64,000 nucleotides of DNA, from contig CAVZBY010000002.1 in the NCBI GenBank assembly GCA_963773685.1, forward strand, positions 248,001 to 312,000. The letters run 5' to 3'. The DNA is from JALHVH01 sp963773685 (GTDB lineage: Bacteria > Acidobacteriota > Aminicenantia > Aminicenantales > Saccharicenantaceae). The position numbers were made by a program, and so were the translations under genes. The notes beneath the pieces were generated by a model. That model searched no databases. It had not been told where the DNA came from and worked only from the letters and a program-made list of their open reading frames with translations. Each line of letters begins with the position of its first letter. The stretch's first letter is position 1. Shown piece after piece: positions 39,006 to 49,159 of the stretch.

Positions 39006-41755
39006 AACATGACCCGGATGCCGACCCTCGCGGCGCGCGGATCGACGAAGCTGAGAAGCTCATGCCCGTCCGTCGACGGGGTGTCCCCGGGGATCCAGTC
39101 GTAGCCGATACGCGTTCCCCAGTCATCGATCGTGTTGTCGTTCAGGACGTTGAATACGTCCAGGATGATGCCGAGGCGGTATCTCCCGGACAGCAGAAAC
39201 GTCTTTTCCAGACGGAGGTCGAGACCCGTGGCCATCTTGTAGTGTTCGGAGCCGCGGGTTTTGACGAAGACGGTCTCGCGGCCCTGGTTGAGGAGCGAAG
39301 ATGGCGTCCGATATCTCATCGTCCAGGCGCGGCCGGTGATGGAGTGGAAGTAGGCGTTGAAGTTGATGTCGAAAGGAAGGACATAGGTCGCCTGGACCTT
39401 GAACATATGGGTCGGGTCGGAAGAGCAGTTGCCCTCGCCGTTGATCCAGAAGTTCGGGTCGACCGTGTTGTTCCATCTGCCGAAATCGTCCGACTGGCCG
39501 TTGTCGATCGTCCCGGTGGCCTTGCCGTAGACATAGGACGCGAGGAACTGCCATCTGTTCGAGAACCGCTTGTTGAACATGAACTCGACGCCCGTGTATT
39601 TCCGGTAGGGATCGAGCAGGATCCAGGGATTGTCCTTGCTGATATTGCCCAGGACGAAGTCGTGGTTGTCCCCGGAGATGAGGTTGTATAAGGTCAGGGT
39701 CTTGTCGGCGTCGGGGATGGCGACGTCGACCGTTTCGTATTGGGCGGCCATATCATAGACCCCCATGATGTTCTTCCAGCGGCGCGAGATGAACGACGCG
39801 GAGAAGGAGGCGTCCTTGAAGAGCTCGCGCTCCAGGCTCACCGTGAACTGTTCCATATACGGGTGTTTCGTCCCCTCGGCCAGCCGGTACGTGTTCAGGG
39901 TCCGCTCGAATTCCACGAACCTGCCCTCGTTGATATCCCACATGGAGCTGATAAAGGGCTTGAACGCCGTCGGGCTGAGGCGGTCGAAGGCGTTGCTCAG
40001 CATGGCCTCGGTGAATTGGCCGTAGTGGGCCTTGAGGATCGTCGTCTTGTCGCCCAGGATATCGAACGTGAAGCCGAGCCGGGGGGCGATCCGGGACGTC
40101 TTGAAGACCGAGCCCGACACGCCGTTGACGAAGCCCCAGTTCTGGCTGAAGCGGACGCCGGCGCTGACGTTCAGGCGTTTCGTCACCTGCCAGGAATCCT
40201 GGGCGAAGGCCTCGATCCGGAGGTATTTGCTGTTGAGGTCGTAGCCTTCGTACTGGTAGGCCAGGTACTCGCCGTTGGGCCCGGCGTAATAATAGCCGAG
40301 ATAATCCACGTAGTACGTGTTATTCGCGCCGGTGAATCCGTACCGGCTCCGGACGCCCGATCGTTCGACCTCGACGCCGAACTTGAAGTCGTGGTCGCCC
40401 TGGATGAAGTCCTCGGCGTAATGCGTCAGGCTGGCGTTGACCTGGAGGCGGGAGCGGTCGGCGAGATAGTAGTGGTAGGAATTCCCCAACAGCTTGTTGA
40501 CGTTGATGTCGAAATGGGCGTTGACGTCGCGGCCCATCTTCGGCTCGAGGTAGTAGTAGCCCCAGAAGTAGGCGGCCTTGAAATCGAGGAACGTCTTGGG
40601 GCTGAGGATGTGGGTCATGGTCAGGCTGCCGACGACCTCGGGGGATTTCTGCTCCACGGTGGATTCCGTGCCGAGCTCGGCGTGGGAGAACCCGAACGGG
40701 GCGCGGTTGACGCCGTTGTAGGTGTCGACCTCGAGGGAGAAGGTGGCGTTGGTCTTCGGGGAGAGCTGGGAGCTCAACTTCGCGAAGGACCGGGGCTGAT
40801 AGTAGTTGCGCGCTTCGGGGAACCCGGTCGGGAAGAACCAGGTCTCGTAATATTGGAGGCCGAGGTAGAACCACAGCTTGTCCTTGATGATCGGACCGCC
40901 GAGGTGGCCGTTGACGTCGAACAGCTTGTTGACGGGGGAGGTGACGTCGGGGAAGTCGCCCGCGTAATCCTTGTTATTGGTGGTCTGCCACAGGCCCTTG
41001 GGGAACTCGCCGGGCTTGCCCTGGAAATCGAGCTCGAAATGGCCGGAGAGGGAATTGCCTCCGGACTTGGTGACGAGGTTGAAGATGACCCCGGTGAAGT
41101 TGCCGTACTCGGCCGGCAGGCCGAGGCCCATGATCTTGGCCTCCTCGATGATGTTGTGATCGAGGAAGACCCAGGCCGAGCCGCCCTCGGGGTCCGAGAC
41201 GTTGACGCCGTCCATGGCATAGGCGATGCCCGTGTCCTGGGCGGAGCCGTAGGCGGAATTGTCGGTGACGCCCGGGGCCAGGTTGACGATGTTCGCGGTG
41301 AACTGGTTGTACGGGATGTTCCGCAGGATCTCGTTGCTCAGGGTGACCGAAGCCGACTCGGTCGATTTGACGTCGACGGTCGGCGCCTCACCGACGACGG
41401 TGACCTCCTCGGCCACGGTCGACTGGGGGAGCACGATGTCCACGGTCAGCCGGGTCGTCGTGGTCAGCCGGATGGCTTCCCGGACGACCGTCCGGAACCC
41501 CTGCATCTCGGCCTTGAGCGCATAGGTTCCCGGCGGGAGCGCCGGGAATCGGAACTGGCCGTTGGGATCGGTCAGGGCCGACCTCGTGCCCATAAGGTTC
41601 GGGGACGTCAGCGTCACGGAGACCCCGGGCAGGGGAGCGTTCTCCGCATCCGTGACCGTCCCTTCGATGGCGCCGGTGTCCTTGGATTGGGAAAGGACGA
41701 ACGGCGACAGGAAGAACAGCAGGGCCGCCGCCGCGGCAAACAATTTGAGTCTCAT
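39002..41755 (-). CDS. TonB-dependent receptor, Oar-like with carboxypeptidase-regulatory domain
   Basis: 917 residues, outer membrane. The signal peptide LFAAAAALLFFLSPFVLSQS is followed by a carboxypeptidase-regulatory-like Ig fold (GTVTDAENAPLPGVSVTL to TVDIVL, about 27-112). The plug comes next (VTVVGEAPTVDVKSTESASV, MDGVNVSDPEGG) and then a beta-barrel of ~700 residues with many aromatic strands. This type is greatly expanded in Acidobacteriota and Aminicenantes. Substrate unknown; neighbouring peptidases and glycan enzymes fit nutrient uptake. It has a strong own promoter. Confidence 0.92.
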   Translation of the reverse strand: MRLKLFAAAAALLFFLSPFVLSQSKDTGAIEGTVTDAENAPLPGVSVTLTSPNLMGTRSALTDPNGQFRFPALPPGTYALKAEMQGFRTVVREAIRLTTTTRLTVDIVLPQSTVAEEVTVVGEAPTVDVKSTESASVTLSNEILRNIPYNQFTANIVNLAPGVTDNSAYGSAQDTGIAYAMDGVNVSDPEGGSAWVFLDHNIIEEAKIMGLGLPAEYGNFTGVIFNLVTKSGGNSLSGHFELDFQGKPGEFPKGLWQTTNNKDYAGDFPDVTSPVNKLFDVNGHLGGPIIKDKLWFYLGLQYYETWFFPTGFPEARNYYQPRSFAKLSSQLSPKTNATFSLEVDTYNGVNRAPFGFSHAELGTESTVEQKSPEVVGSLTMTHILSPKTFLDFKAAYFWGYYYLEPKMGRDVNAHFDINVNKLLGNSYHYYLADRSRLQVNASLTHYAEDFIQGDHDFKFGVEVERSGVRSRYGFTGANNTYYVDYLGYYYAGPNGEYLAYQYEGYDLNSKYLRIEAFAQDSWQVTKRLNVSAGVRFSQNWGFVNGVSGSVFKTSRIAPRLGFTFDILGDKTTILKAHYGQFTEAMLSNAFDRLSPTAFKPFISSMWDINEGRFVEFERTLNTYRLAEGTKHPYMEQFTVSLERELFKDASFSASFISRRWKNIMGVYDMAAQYETVDVAIPDADKTLTLYNLISGDNHDFVLGNISKDNPWILLDPYRKYTGVEFMFNKRFSNRWQFLASYVYGKATGTIDNGQSDDFGRWNNTVDPNFWINGEGNCSSDPTHMFKVQATYVLPFDINFNAYFHSITGRAWTMRYRTPSSLLNQGRETVFVKTRGSEHYKMATGLDLRLEKTFLLSGRYRLGIILDVFNVLNDNTIDDWGTRIGYDWIPGDTPSTDGHELLSFVDPRAARVGIRVMF

Positions 41756-41825
41756 GTTTCCTCCTCTCGATCAGATCGGCAATATCTAAAACACGATAGG
41801 ATCCGCTATTTCGCTGACTGCCCAA

Positions 41826-41854
41826 AATATAGGAAATCGTTTCTGCCTTGTCAA
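41826..41854 (-). promoter_or_regulatory. Strong sigma-70-type promoter for the TonB receptor
   Basis: Minus-strand TTGACA (41854-41849), a 17-base spacer and TATATT (41831-41826). About 70 bases of leader precede the ATG. Confidence 0.78.
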
Positions 41855-41902
41855 CGGATATAATTCCAAAATTCTGAATATCGCGCCCGTGCGCCGAACG
41901 GG

Positions 41903-41931
41903 TTGATTGGCGGATGCCTCCGTGATATATA
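41903..41931 (+). promoter_or_regulatory. Sigma-70-type promoter for the M55 peptidase gene
   Basis: TTGATT (41903-41908), a 17-base spacer and TATATA (41926-41931). It is divergent from the receptor promoter. Confidence 0.65.
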
Positions 41932-41969
41932 TCGGCCATGTTCGTGCGGCGCGCGCCGGTGGAGGGATC

Positions 41970-42869
41970 ATGAAAAGAACGATGGTCGTCCTCGCGGGAC
42001 TCGTCTTGATGGCCGGGCTCACGGCGGCGCAATCCCCGAAACCCGGGCTCAGGGTCTTCGTTTCGGCGGACATGGAGGGGATCTGGGGCGTCGTCCACGG
42101 CGATCAGACCTCGTCGGAATCCCCCGAATACGGGCCGGCCCGCCGCTGGATGACCGAGGACGTCAACGCGGTCGTCGCCGGGCTCTTCGAGGCCGGGGCG
42201 ACGGAGGTCGTGGTCAACGATTCCCACGGGAGCATGCGCAACATCATTCCCGACGAGCTCGACCCGCGGGCCAGCCTGATCAGCGGATCGCCGAAACCCC
42301 TGTCGATGATGCAGGGGATCGGAGAGTCCTTTCAGGCCTGTCTCTTCATCGGCTACCACGGCAAGGCCGGCACCGAGGCCGCGATCCTCGACCATACGAT
42401 CTCCGGCTCGGTCGTCTATGCCATCCGGATCAACGGCGTCGAGATGCCCGAGCTCGGGATGAACGCGGCCATCGCGGGGTATTTCGGCGTCCCGGTCGTC
42501 ATGGTCAGCGGTGATACCTCGTTCTGCGACCAGGCGAAGGCCATGCTGGGACAGGGGACCGTCGCGGTCGCCGTCAAAGAGGGCTTTGGACGATATGCGG
42601 CCCGCCTTTTCCCCAGGGAGTCGGCCCGCAAGGCGCTCCGGGACGGGGCCCGGGAGGCCCTGCTCCGGCGCGCGGCGGCGAAGGTGTTCCGCATCGAGCC
42701 CCCCTGCCGTTTCGAGGTCGCGTTCCACACCAGCGGCCAGGCCGAGATGTCGATGCTCCTGCCGGCCGTCTCCCGTCTGGATTCCCGGACCGCGGTCTTC
42801 TCGACGAACGATTATCTCGAGGGGTTCAAGCTGATGAGGGCCATGATCGCCCTCGGCTCGGGCCGGTAA
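41970..42869 (+). CDS. M55 family D-aminopeptidase (DppA-like), exported
   Basis: 299 residues. GGAGGGATC precedes the ATG at 41970, and MKRTMVVLAGLVLMAGLTAA is a signal peptide. VFVSADMEGIWGVVHGDQ carries the metal Asp-Glu motif, VVNDSHGSMRNI the His, and CLFIGYHGKAGTEAA the second His. The family is zinc-dependent and cleaves D-amino-acid peptides; an exported form suggests use of cell-wall or external peptides. Confidence 0.9.
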   Translation: MKRTMVVLAGLVLMAGLTAAQSPKPGLRVFVSADMEGIWGVVHGDQTSSESPEYGPARRWMTEDVNAVVAGLFEAGATEVVVNDSHGSMRNIIPDELDPRASLISGSPKPLSMMQGIGESFQACLFIGYHGKAGTEAAILDHTISGSVVYAIRINGVEMPELGMNAAIAGYFGVPVVMVSGDTSFCDQAKAMLGQGTVAVAVKEGFGRYAARLFPRESARKALRDGAREALLRRAAAKVFRIEPPCRFEVAFHTSGQAEMSMLLPAVSRLDSRTAVFSTNDYLEGFKLMRAMIALGSGR

Positions 42870-42874
42870 GCCCG

Positions 42875-43208
42875 GTGAAGAAGCTCGCGGCGCTGGCCCT
42901 CGTCGCCGCTGTCGGCATCCTCGTTTACACCCGATTATACCGATCCCCCGCGCTCGCCCGAAGAGACGGAGTACCGGCGCATCACGAAGGCCTTCGATGC
43001 GGCCCTCGGACGCTACGGCCAGGCGAACCGCATGACGGCCGCGGGAGGCCTGGACATGACGGCGGACATCGGGGATATCGCTGCGACGGTCGATGCCCTT
43101 CGGGTGGAATCGGTCGCTCTCGAAGCGCGGGTCGTGGACGATAAGCTCCTCGCGAAGGTCCGCGACCTGGGTGCGCGGATGGAGCGGTTCCTGGCCGACA
43201 AGCGATGA
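42875..43208 (+). CDS. Small single-pass membrane protein, unknown (one frameshift)
   Basis: About 110 residues from GTG 42875, five bases after the M55 stop. An N-terminal helix (KLAALALVAAVGILVYT) is followed, after removing one C near 42949, by PEETEYRRITKAFDAALGRY and a helical tail ALEARVVDDKLLAKVRDLGA. It is probably membrane-anchored with a periplasmic helical hairpin. No family recognised. Confidence 0.6.
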
Positions 43209-43242
43209 GCGGCGGCCGAGGGCGCGCGGGGACGAAGGGGCC

Positions 43243-43271
43243 TTGACAGCGGGCCCGATCAAGGCTATGAA
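43243..43271 (+). promoter_or_regulatory. Sigma-70-type promoter for the PurF-like gene
   Basis: TTGACA (43243-43248), a 17-base spacer and TATGAA (43266-43271). GGAGGA precedes the ATG at 43304. Confidence 0.75.
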
Positions 43272-43303
43272 TACGGCTTCATTCCTGAGCCGGAGGAGGA
43301 TCC

Positions 43304-44708
43304 ATGGGCGGTTTCTTCGGGATCGCATCGCGACGGGACGCCATTACCGATCTCTATTACGGGACGGACTACCATTCGCACCTGGGGACGAAGAGGGGCG
43401 GCCTGGCCGTCCTTCGGGACGACGGCTTGCGCCGGGTCATCCATAACATCGAGAACGCCCAGTTCCGCTCGAAGTTCGACGACGATATCGGGCGCATGCA
43501 TGCCCATACGGGGATCGGCGTCATCAGCGATACCGACGACCAGCCGCTTCTCATCCGGTCGCACCTCGGAGATTTCGCGATCGCGACGGTCGGGACCATC
43601 AAGAACGCTTCCGAGCTCGCCGGCGAGGCCTTCCGGAGCCGGCGCCTGCACTTCTCCGAGATGGGCGGCGGGGAGCTCAATCCGACCGAGCTCGTGGCCA
43701 CGCTCATCAACCAGGGAGAGAGCTTCGAAGAGGGGATCCGCATCGCCCAGGATTCCATCGTCGGCTCGTGCTCGATCCTTCTCCTTACGAAAGAAGGCAT
43801 CTACGCGGCGAGGGACAGGCGGGGAAGGACCCCGGTCATCATCGGCCGGAACCACGAGAGCGTCGTCGTGACGATGGAGACCTGCGCCCTTCCCAACCTG
43901 GGTTTCGACGCCTGGAAGGACCTGGGGCCGGGAGAGATCGTCTTCGTGACGGCCGAGGGCGTCGAACGCCGCGGCGAACCCGGAGACGTTCTCCAGATCT
44001 GCGCCTTCCTTTGGGTCTATTACGGGTATCCGGCATCGAGCTACGAAGGCATCAACGTCGAATGCACGCGGAACCGATGCGGCGCCGCCCTGGCGCGGCG
44101 CCACCCGGCAGACGATCGATTTCGTGGCCGGCATCCCGGATTCCGGGGTGGGACACGGGCTCGGCTTCGCGGCGGAGTCCGGGGTCCCGTTCCGGCGCCC
44201 CTTCGTCAAGTACACGCCGACCTGGGCCCGAAGCTTCATGCCCCAGAACCAGGACGTCCGGGACCTCGTCGCCCGGATGAAGCTCATCCCCATCCGGGAG
44301 ATCATCGAGGGAAGGCGGTTCCTCTTCTGCGAGGATTCCATCGTCCGCGGGACCCAGCTCAAGGATACCGTCCAGCGGCTTTACGACGTCGGGGCGCTCG
44401 AGGTCCATATGCGCCCGGCCTGCCCGCCTCTCGTCTTCGGCTGCAAGTTCCTGAACTTCTCCGTATCCCGGTCGGTCATGGACCTTGCCGCGCGCCGCGC
44501 CATCCGCGAGCTCGAGGGCCCGGATTTCGAGGAGTTCGCCAGGTACGCCCGGTACGACTCTCCGGAATACGCCGCCATGGAAGAAAGCATCCGGAAGCGG
44601 CTCAACCTGACCTCGCTCAAGTACCAGCGCCTCGACGACCTCGTCGAGGCCATCGGATTGCCCAAGGAAAAGCTCTGCACGTATTGTTGGGACGGGGTCG
44701 AACGCTGA
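43304..44708 (+). CDS. purF: Amidophosphoribosyltransferase-like protein lacking the N-terminal Cys (one frameshift)
   Basis: About 467 residues. The PRPP-binding motif is FCEDSIVRGTQL, preceded by IPDSGVGHGLGFA and KYTPTWARSF. The glutaminase half begins MGGFFGIAS; the catalytic Cys that normally starts this domain is Gly. HSHLGTKRGG and ISDTDDQP are kept. Cys near residues 233, 371/378 and 459/462 (LCTYCWDG) could bind a 4Fe-4S cluster as in Bacillus-type PurF. A frame break lies near 44100. A PurF subgroup with this start is known from anaerobes as I recall it. It may use ammonia or do another PRPP reaction. Confidence 0.82.
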
Positions 44709-45059
44709 GGCGCAAATATATCTTCGTGACGTCTTGACAACCGTCCTCCCCGAACCTAGATTGATATTGTTCCCGGACGCGGGTCCGGAAGGCGGTTCGA
44801 ACGGAAATCCGGGACGGCCGGATCGACCCTTGGGAAGGCCTTCCCAAGAGAGCTTCGAGGGCGCCCGCAAACGCGGGCGGAAGGTCTGTAGGGGCCAGGA
44901 TGAGGCGGGCCCGACAGACATAGAGAAGGAAGGCCTGGGACGGAGAAGGGGAGAGAAGGTCGTCCCGGTCTTTTTATATCCTCTCTTTGACGAAACCCCC
45001 GACATGAAAAATACGTACCTATCCATATAGGACGGAAACTCTTGACCCGGAGGCCACCC
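44709..45059. other. Long leader region with a promoter, no clear gene
   Basis: TTGACA (44734-44739), a 17-base spacer and TAGATT (44757-44762) form a promoter ~300 bases before the peptidase ATG. A paired GGAAGGCCTTCC palindrome lies near 44831-44842. A possible 8-codon peptide (MKNTYLSI, 45004-45030) precedes the gene. I see no conserved gene or known riboswitch. Confidence 0.45.
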
Positions 45060-48000
45060 ATGACGATTCGGACCAGACTCGCGGCCGCGCTCGGGATCGC
45101 GGTACTCCTGGCGTTGCCGGCATTCGCCGCAAGCGAACGGCCGATGCTCTTCCAAGAACCTTCGATAAGCGACGCGGCGGTCGTATTCGCGTTCGCCGGG
45201 GACCTCTGGACGGCCCCCCGTAACGGCGGGACCGCCCGCCGCCTGACGGCCGGCGCCGGGGTCGAGAGCCGCCCGGTCTTTTCGCCCGACGGGAGCCTCG
45301 TGGCCTTTACCGGCGAGTATGACGGGAATACCGACGTCTACGTCATTCCCGCTTCGGGCGGCGTGCCGCTCCGGCTCACGCACCACCCGGACGCCGATAC
45401 GGTGATCGGTTGGACGCCGGACGGCAAGCGGGTCCTCTTCATCTCGTCGCGCCTCAACTTTTCGCCGTTGCCCCAGCTGTTCACGGTTCCCGCCGAGGGC
45501 GGATTCCCCATGCCCCTTCCGCTGCCCTCGGGAACATGGGCTTCTTACTCGCCCGACGGCAGGCGCCTGGCTTATGTGCCCAAGGCCCAGTGGCAGAGGT
45601 CCTGGAAGCGCTACCAGGGCGGGCAGACCTATCCCATCTGGATCATCGACCTCGCCGGCCTCAAGGTCGAGAAGGTCCCGAGGGAGAATTCCAACGACTT
45701 CAATCCCATGTGGATAGAGGATAAAGTCTATTTTCTGTCCGACCGCAAGGGCGCCGTCTCGCTCTTCGCCTATGATCTGGCCACGAAGTCGGTGGCCGAG
45801 GTCCTTCCCAACGACGGGTTCGATTTCAAGTCCGCCTCGGCCGGACCCGGCGGCATCGTCATCGAACAGCTCGGATCCCTTCTCCTCTTCGATCCGGCGA
45901 CGGCCAAGTCCCGGAAGCTGGATGTCCGGGTCGACGGGGACCTGGCGGAGGTCCGGCCGCGTTTCGTCAAGGTCGGGAGCCGCATCGCCGCCGCCAACAT
46001 CTCGCCGAACGGGGCCCGGGCCGTCTTTGAAGCCCGCGGGGAGATCCTGACCGTCCCGGCCGAGAAGGGCGACATCCGGAACCTGACCCGGACGGCCGGG
46101 GTCATGGAGCGCGATCCGTCCTGGTCGCCCGACGGGCGCTCCATTGCCTATTTCTCGGAAGCCTCCGGCGAATATGCCCTCCATATCATCGACCAGGCGG
46201 GAAAGGGCCCGGTGAAGAAGATCGGACTCGGCGAGCCGCCCTCCTTCTATTACAGGCCCGTGTGGTCGCCCGACGGAAAGAAGATCGCCTATAACGACAA
46301 GAGGCTCGCCCTCTGGTACGTGGACGTCGAAAAGGGCGTCCCGGCGAGGGTCGACACGACCTTTTATTATAATCCGGTGTTCGGGTTCCACGCCGGCTGG
46401 TCCCCGGACAGCCGGTGGCTCGTCTATACGAAACAGCTGAAGAACCACTTCAACGCCGTATGCGTCTATTCCCTCGAAACGGGGAAGACCTCTCAGCTCA
46501 CCGACGGCATGAGCGATGCCCGGTTCCCGGTCTTCGACAAGGGCGGCAAGCACCTCTTCTTCACCGCCAGCACCGATGTCGGCCTGCTGCCCGGCTGGCT
46601 CAACATGTCCAGCATGGATCGGCCCGTGACCCGGAGCGTCTATGTCGCCGTGCTCCGCAAGGACCTGCCTTCGCCCCTCGCGGCCGAGAGCGACGAGGAA
46701 AAGCCCAAGGAAGAGGACAAGGCCGATAAGGCCAAGCCCGCTGATAAGGGAGAAAGAGACAAAAAGGATGCCGGCAAGCCCGAGGACAAGGCCAAGGAGC
46801 CCGAGAAGGTCGTCATCGACCTCGAGGGCATCGGCCAGAGGATCCTGGCCCTGCCCGTCGAGGCCAAGGACTACGTCGAACTGGCCGCGGGCAAGGAGGG
46901 GATCCTCTTCATCCATGAAGGGCCTCCCGTCACGAGCGGCTTCGGCGCCCCGGGCCAGACGTTGCATAAGTTCGACCTGGCGACCCGGAAGCTCGACAAG
47001 TTCCTGGACGGCGTCAACGGCTTCGTCGTTTCGGCGACCGGAGAAAAGATCCTCCTGAACCAGGGCGAGTCATGGTCCATCGCCGCCGCGGCCGGGCCCG
47101 TGGAGCCGGGCAAGGGCGTGCTCAAGACCTCCGAGATGGAGGTCTATGCCGAGCCGCTCGTCGAATGGAGGCAGATGTTCCACGAGGCCCTGCGCCTCGA
47201 GACGGGACTTCTTCTACGATCCCGACCTCCATGGCCTGAACCTCGAGGCGACGAAGGCGCGCTACGCCCCGTTCCTCGAAGGGCTTGGGAGCCGTGGCGA
47301 CCTGAACTATCTCTTCGAGGATATGCTCGGAGAGCTCACCTGCGGCCACGTCTTCGTGAGCGGGGGCGACCAGCCCGAAGTCAAGCCGATCCCCACCGGC
47401 CTGCTCGGCGCCGATTACGAGATCTCGGACGGCCGCTACCGGTTCGCCAGGGTCTATGACGGGGAGAACTGGAATCCGCGCCTCAAGGCGCCGCTGACCC
47501 AGCCGGGCGTCAACGTCAAGGCCGGAGAGTACCTCCTGGCCGTCAACGGGCGGGACGTCCCCGCCTCCGACGAGATATACAAGCTCTTCGTCGGGACGTC
47601 CGGGAAGCAGACGACGATCAAGGTCGGGCCGAGCCCCGACGGCAAAGCCGCCCGCGAAGTCACGGTCGTTCCCGTGGCCAACGAGTACGGCCTCCGCAAC
47701 CGGGCCTGGGTCGAGGACAACCGGAGGAAGGTCGACGCCCTGAGCGGCGGAAAACTGGGCTATGTCTGGATCCCGGATACGGGCGACGGCGGCTTTACCT
47801 ACTTCAACCGTTACTATTTCGCCCAGGTCGGCAAGGAGGGCGTGGTCGTCGACGAGCGGTTCAACAGCGGCGGCCTCATCGCCGATTACATCATCGATTA
47901 CATGCGCCGCCCGCTGGCCGGCTATTTCGCCGTCCCGCGACGGGGCCGATTACATCACGCCCGTAGGCTCGATCTACGGGCCCAAGGCGATGATCATCAA

Positions 48001-48361
48001 TGAGTATGCCGGCTCGGGCGGGGACATGATGCCCTGGCTGTTCCGGGCGGCCGGGATCGGGCCCCTCGTCGGGACCCGGACCTGGGGCGGGCTGGTCGGC
48101 ATGGCCGGGGCCGCTCCCCTCATGGACGGCGGATTCACCGGCGCCCCCCAGAGCGGGTTCTGGAATCCGAACGGGACCTGGGACGTCGAGAATTGGGGCG
48201 TCGCGCCCGACGTCGAAGTGGAGATGGACCCGGCATCCGTCAAGGCGGGTCACGATCCCCAGCTCGAGGCGGCCGTAAAGGTCGTCCTCGGCCTCCTGGA
48301 AAAGAACCCGCCGGCGAAGCACACGAAACCGGCCTATCCGGTCTATAAAAGGAATTGGTGA
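45060..48361 (+). CDS. Tricorn-type S41 peptidase (two frameshifts)
   Basis: About 1,095 residues. The signal peptide LAAALGIAVLLALPAFAA is followed by two WD40/TolB-like beta-propellers (repeats with WSPDGRSIAYFS, FSPDGSLVAFTG). A charged Lys/Glu/Asp linker (about residues 545-590) leads to the helical bundle, a PDZ domain (GEYLLAVNGRDVPASDEIY) and the S41 core. The catalytic Ser is in NEYAGSGGDMMP; DERFNSGG is the conserved block before it. Frame breaks lie near 47200 and 47938. Tricorn degrades oligopeptides; the signal implies a periplasmic place. Its stop overlaps the next gene (GTGA). Confidence 0.88.
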
Positions 48362-48972
48362 GAGTTCCGGCGATCCTTCTTGCCGGCCCGACAGGCTCGG
48401 GGAAAACGCCGCTCGGGGATCTCCTGGAGCGGGAGGGCTTGGGCGGACGGAGATGCCGCCACTTCGATTTCGGCGCCCGACTGAGGGACGCGGCCTCCTC
48501 CAAAGCCCCGCCGGGATTCACCCCGCATGACATCGAGGTCATCAGGCGCTCCCTGACCACCGGGGCGCTTTTCGAGGATGCCGAATTCCCCGTCGCCGTG
48601 AAGATGTTCCGCCTCTTCGCGGCCTCGGATGAGGCGCGGAGCGGGGACCTCATCGTCTTGAACGGATTCCCCCGGCATCTCGGGCAGGCGCGGGCCCTCG
48701 AAGGAGACGTCGCGGTCGAGGCGGTCGTCCTTCTCGAAGCTCCGGCCGAGGTCGTCGCGGACAGGATCCGCCGGGATACGGAAGGGGATAGGGGAGGCCG
48801 GGCCGACGATTCCCCGGCCGAGATCCTGAGGAAGCTCGAGACGTTCCGCGAAAGGACCCTTCCTCTCCTCGACTTTTATGCTTCGCGGGGGGCTAAGATC
48901 GCGCGGGTCCCTGTCACGGCTTCCTCGACGGCGGTAGACCACCTGGCCGCTCTTCTCGAGCAATTGTTCTAG
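48358..48972 (+). CDS. Adenylate-kinase-like P-loop nucleotide kinase
   Basis: 204 residues from GTG 48358, overlapping the peptidase stop. GPTGSGKTPLGDLL is the P-loop, LNGFPRHLGQARAL matches the DGFPRT..Q NMP-binding motif (Asp replaced by Asn), and a short SPAEILRKLETFRERTLPLL replaces the LID region. It is shorter and more divergent than housekeeping Adk, so another nucleotide or a changed role is possible. Confidence 0.7.
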   Translation: MRVPAILLAGPTGSGKTPLGDLLEREGLGGRRCRHFDFGARLRDAASSKAPPGFTPHDIEVIRRSLTTGALFEDAEFPVAVKMFRLFAASDEARSGDLIVLNGFPRHLGQARALEGDVAVEAVVLLEAPAEVVADRIRRDTEGDRGGRADDSPAEILRKLETFRERTLPLLDFYASRGAKIARVPVTASSTAVDHLAALLEQLF

Positions 48973-49030
48973 CCGCCCGCGATAAATCCCGCCCTGCATA
49001 GGGCCGAGGGCCGCGATTTCTTTCCTTCCC

Positions 49031-49151
49031 TGTAAAAGGGGATCGATGGATTCGATCCTCCTGGGGCTGGGGGAGCTAATCCTCCCCTTTATAAAAGGGG
49101 GGTTGGGGGGAGAAATTCCCCCCTTTGTAAAAGGGGGGCTGGGGGGATTTT
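49031..49151. repeat. C/G-rich palindromic dispersed repeat, copy 2
   Basis: Units of CCCCTTT-TAAAAGGGGGG separated by GGGGGGA are the inverse of the copy at 989-1067. It lies between two convergent genes and could act as a bidirectional terminator. Confidence 0.7.
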
Positions 49152-49159
49152 ATAATGCC

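Noticed and set aside
39006..39691. Extension of the deacetylase frame antisense to the TonB receptor
   Set aside because: Conservation ends near 39000 and the rest mirrors the receptor; an indel probably hides the true stop.
39740..41863. 707-codon open frame opposite the TonB receptor
   Set aside because: Antisense to a clearly recognised receptor; its composition (Val/Gly/Glu/Arg) is typical of GC shadow frames.
45004..45030. Eight-codon leader peptide MKNTYLSI before the tricorn gene
   Set aside because: No run of a regulatory amino acid and no attenuator hairpin was visible, so I do not call an attenuation leader.
44052..46967. 971-codon minus-strand frame under the PurF-like and tricorn genes
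   Set aside because: Shadow of two conserved plus-strand genes, crossing their intergenic gap without any motif.
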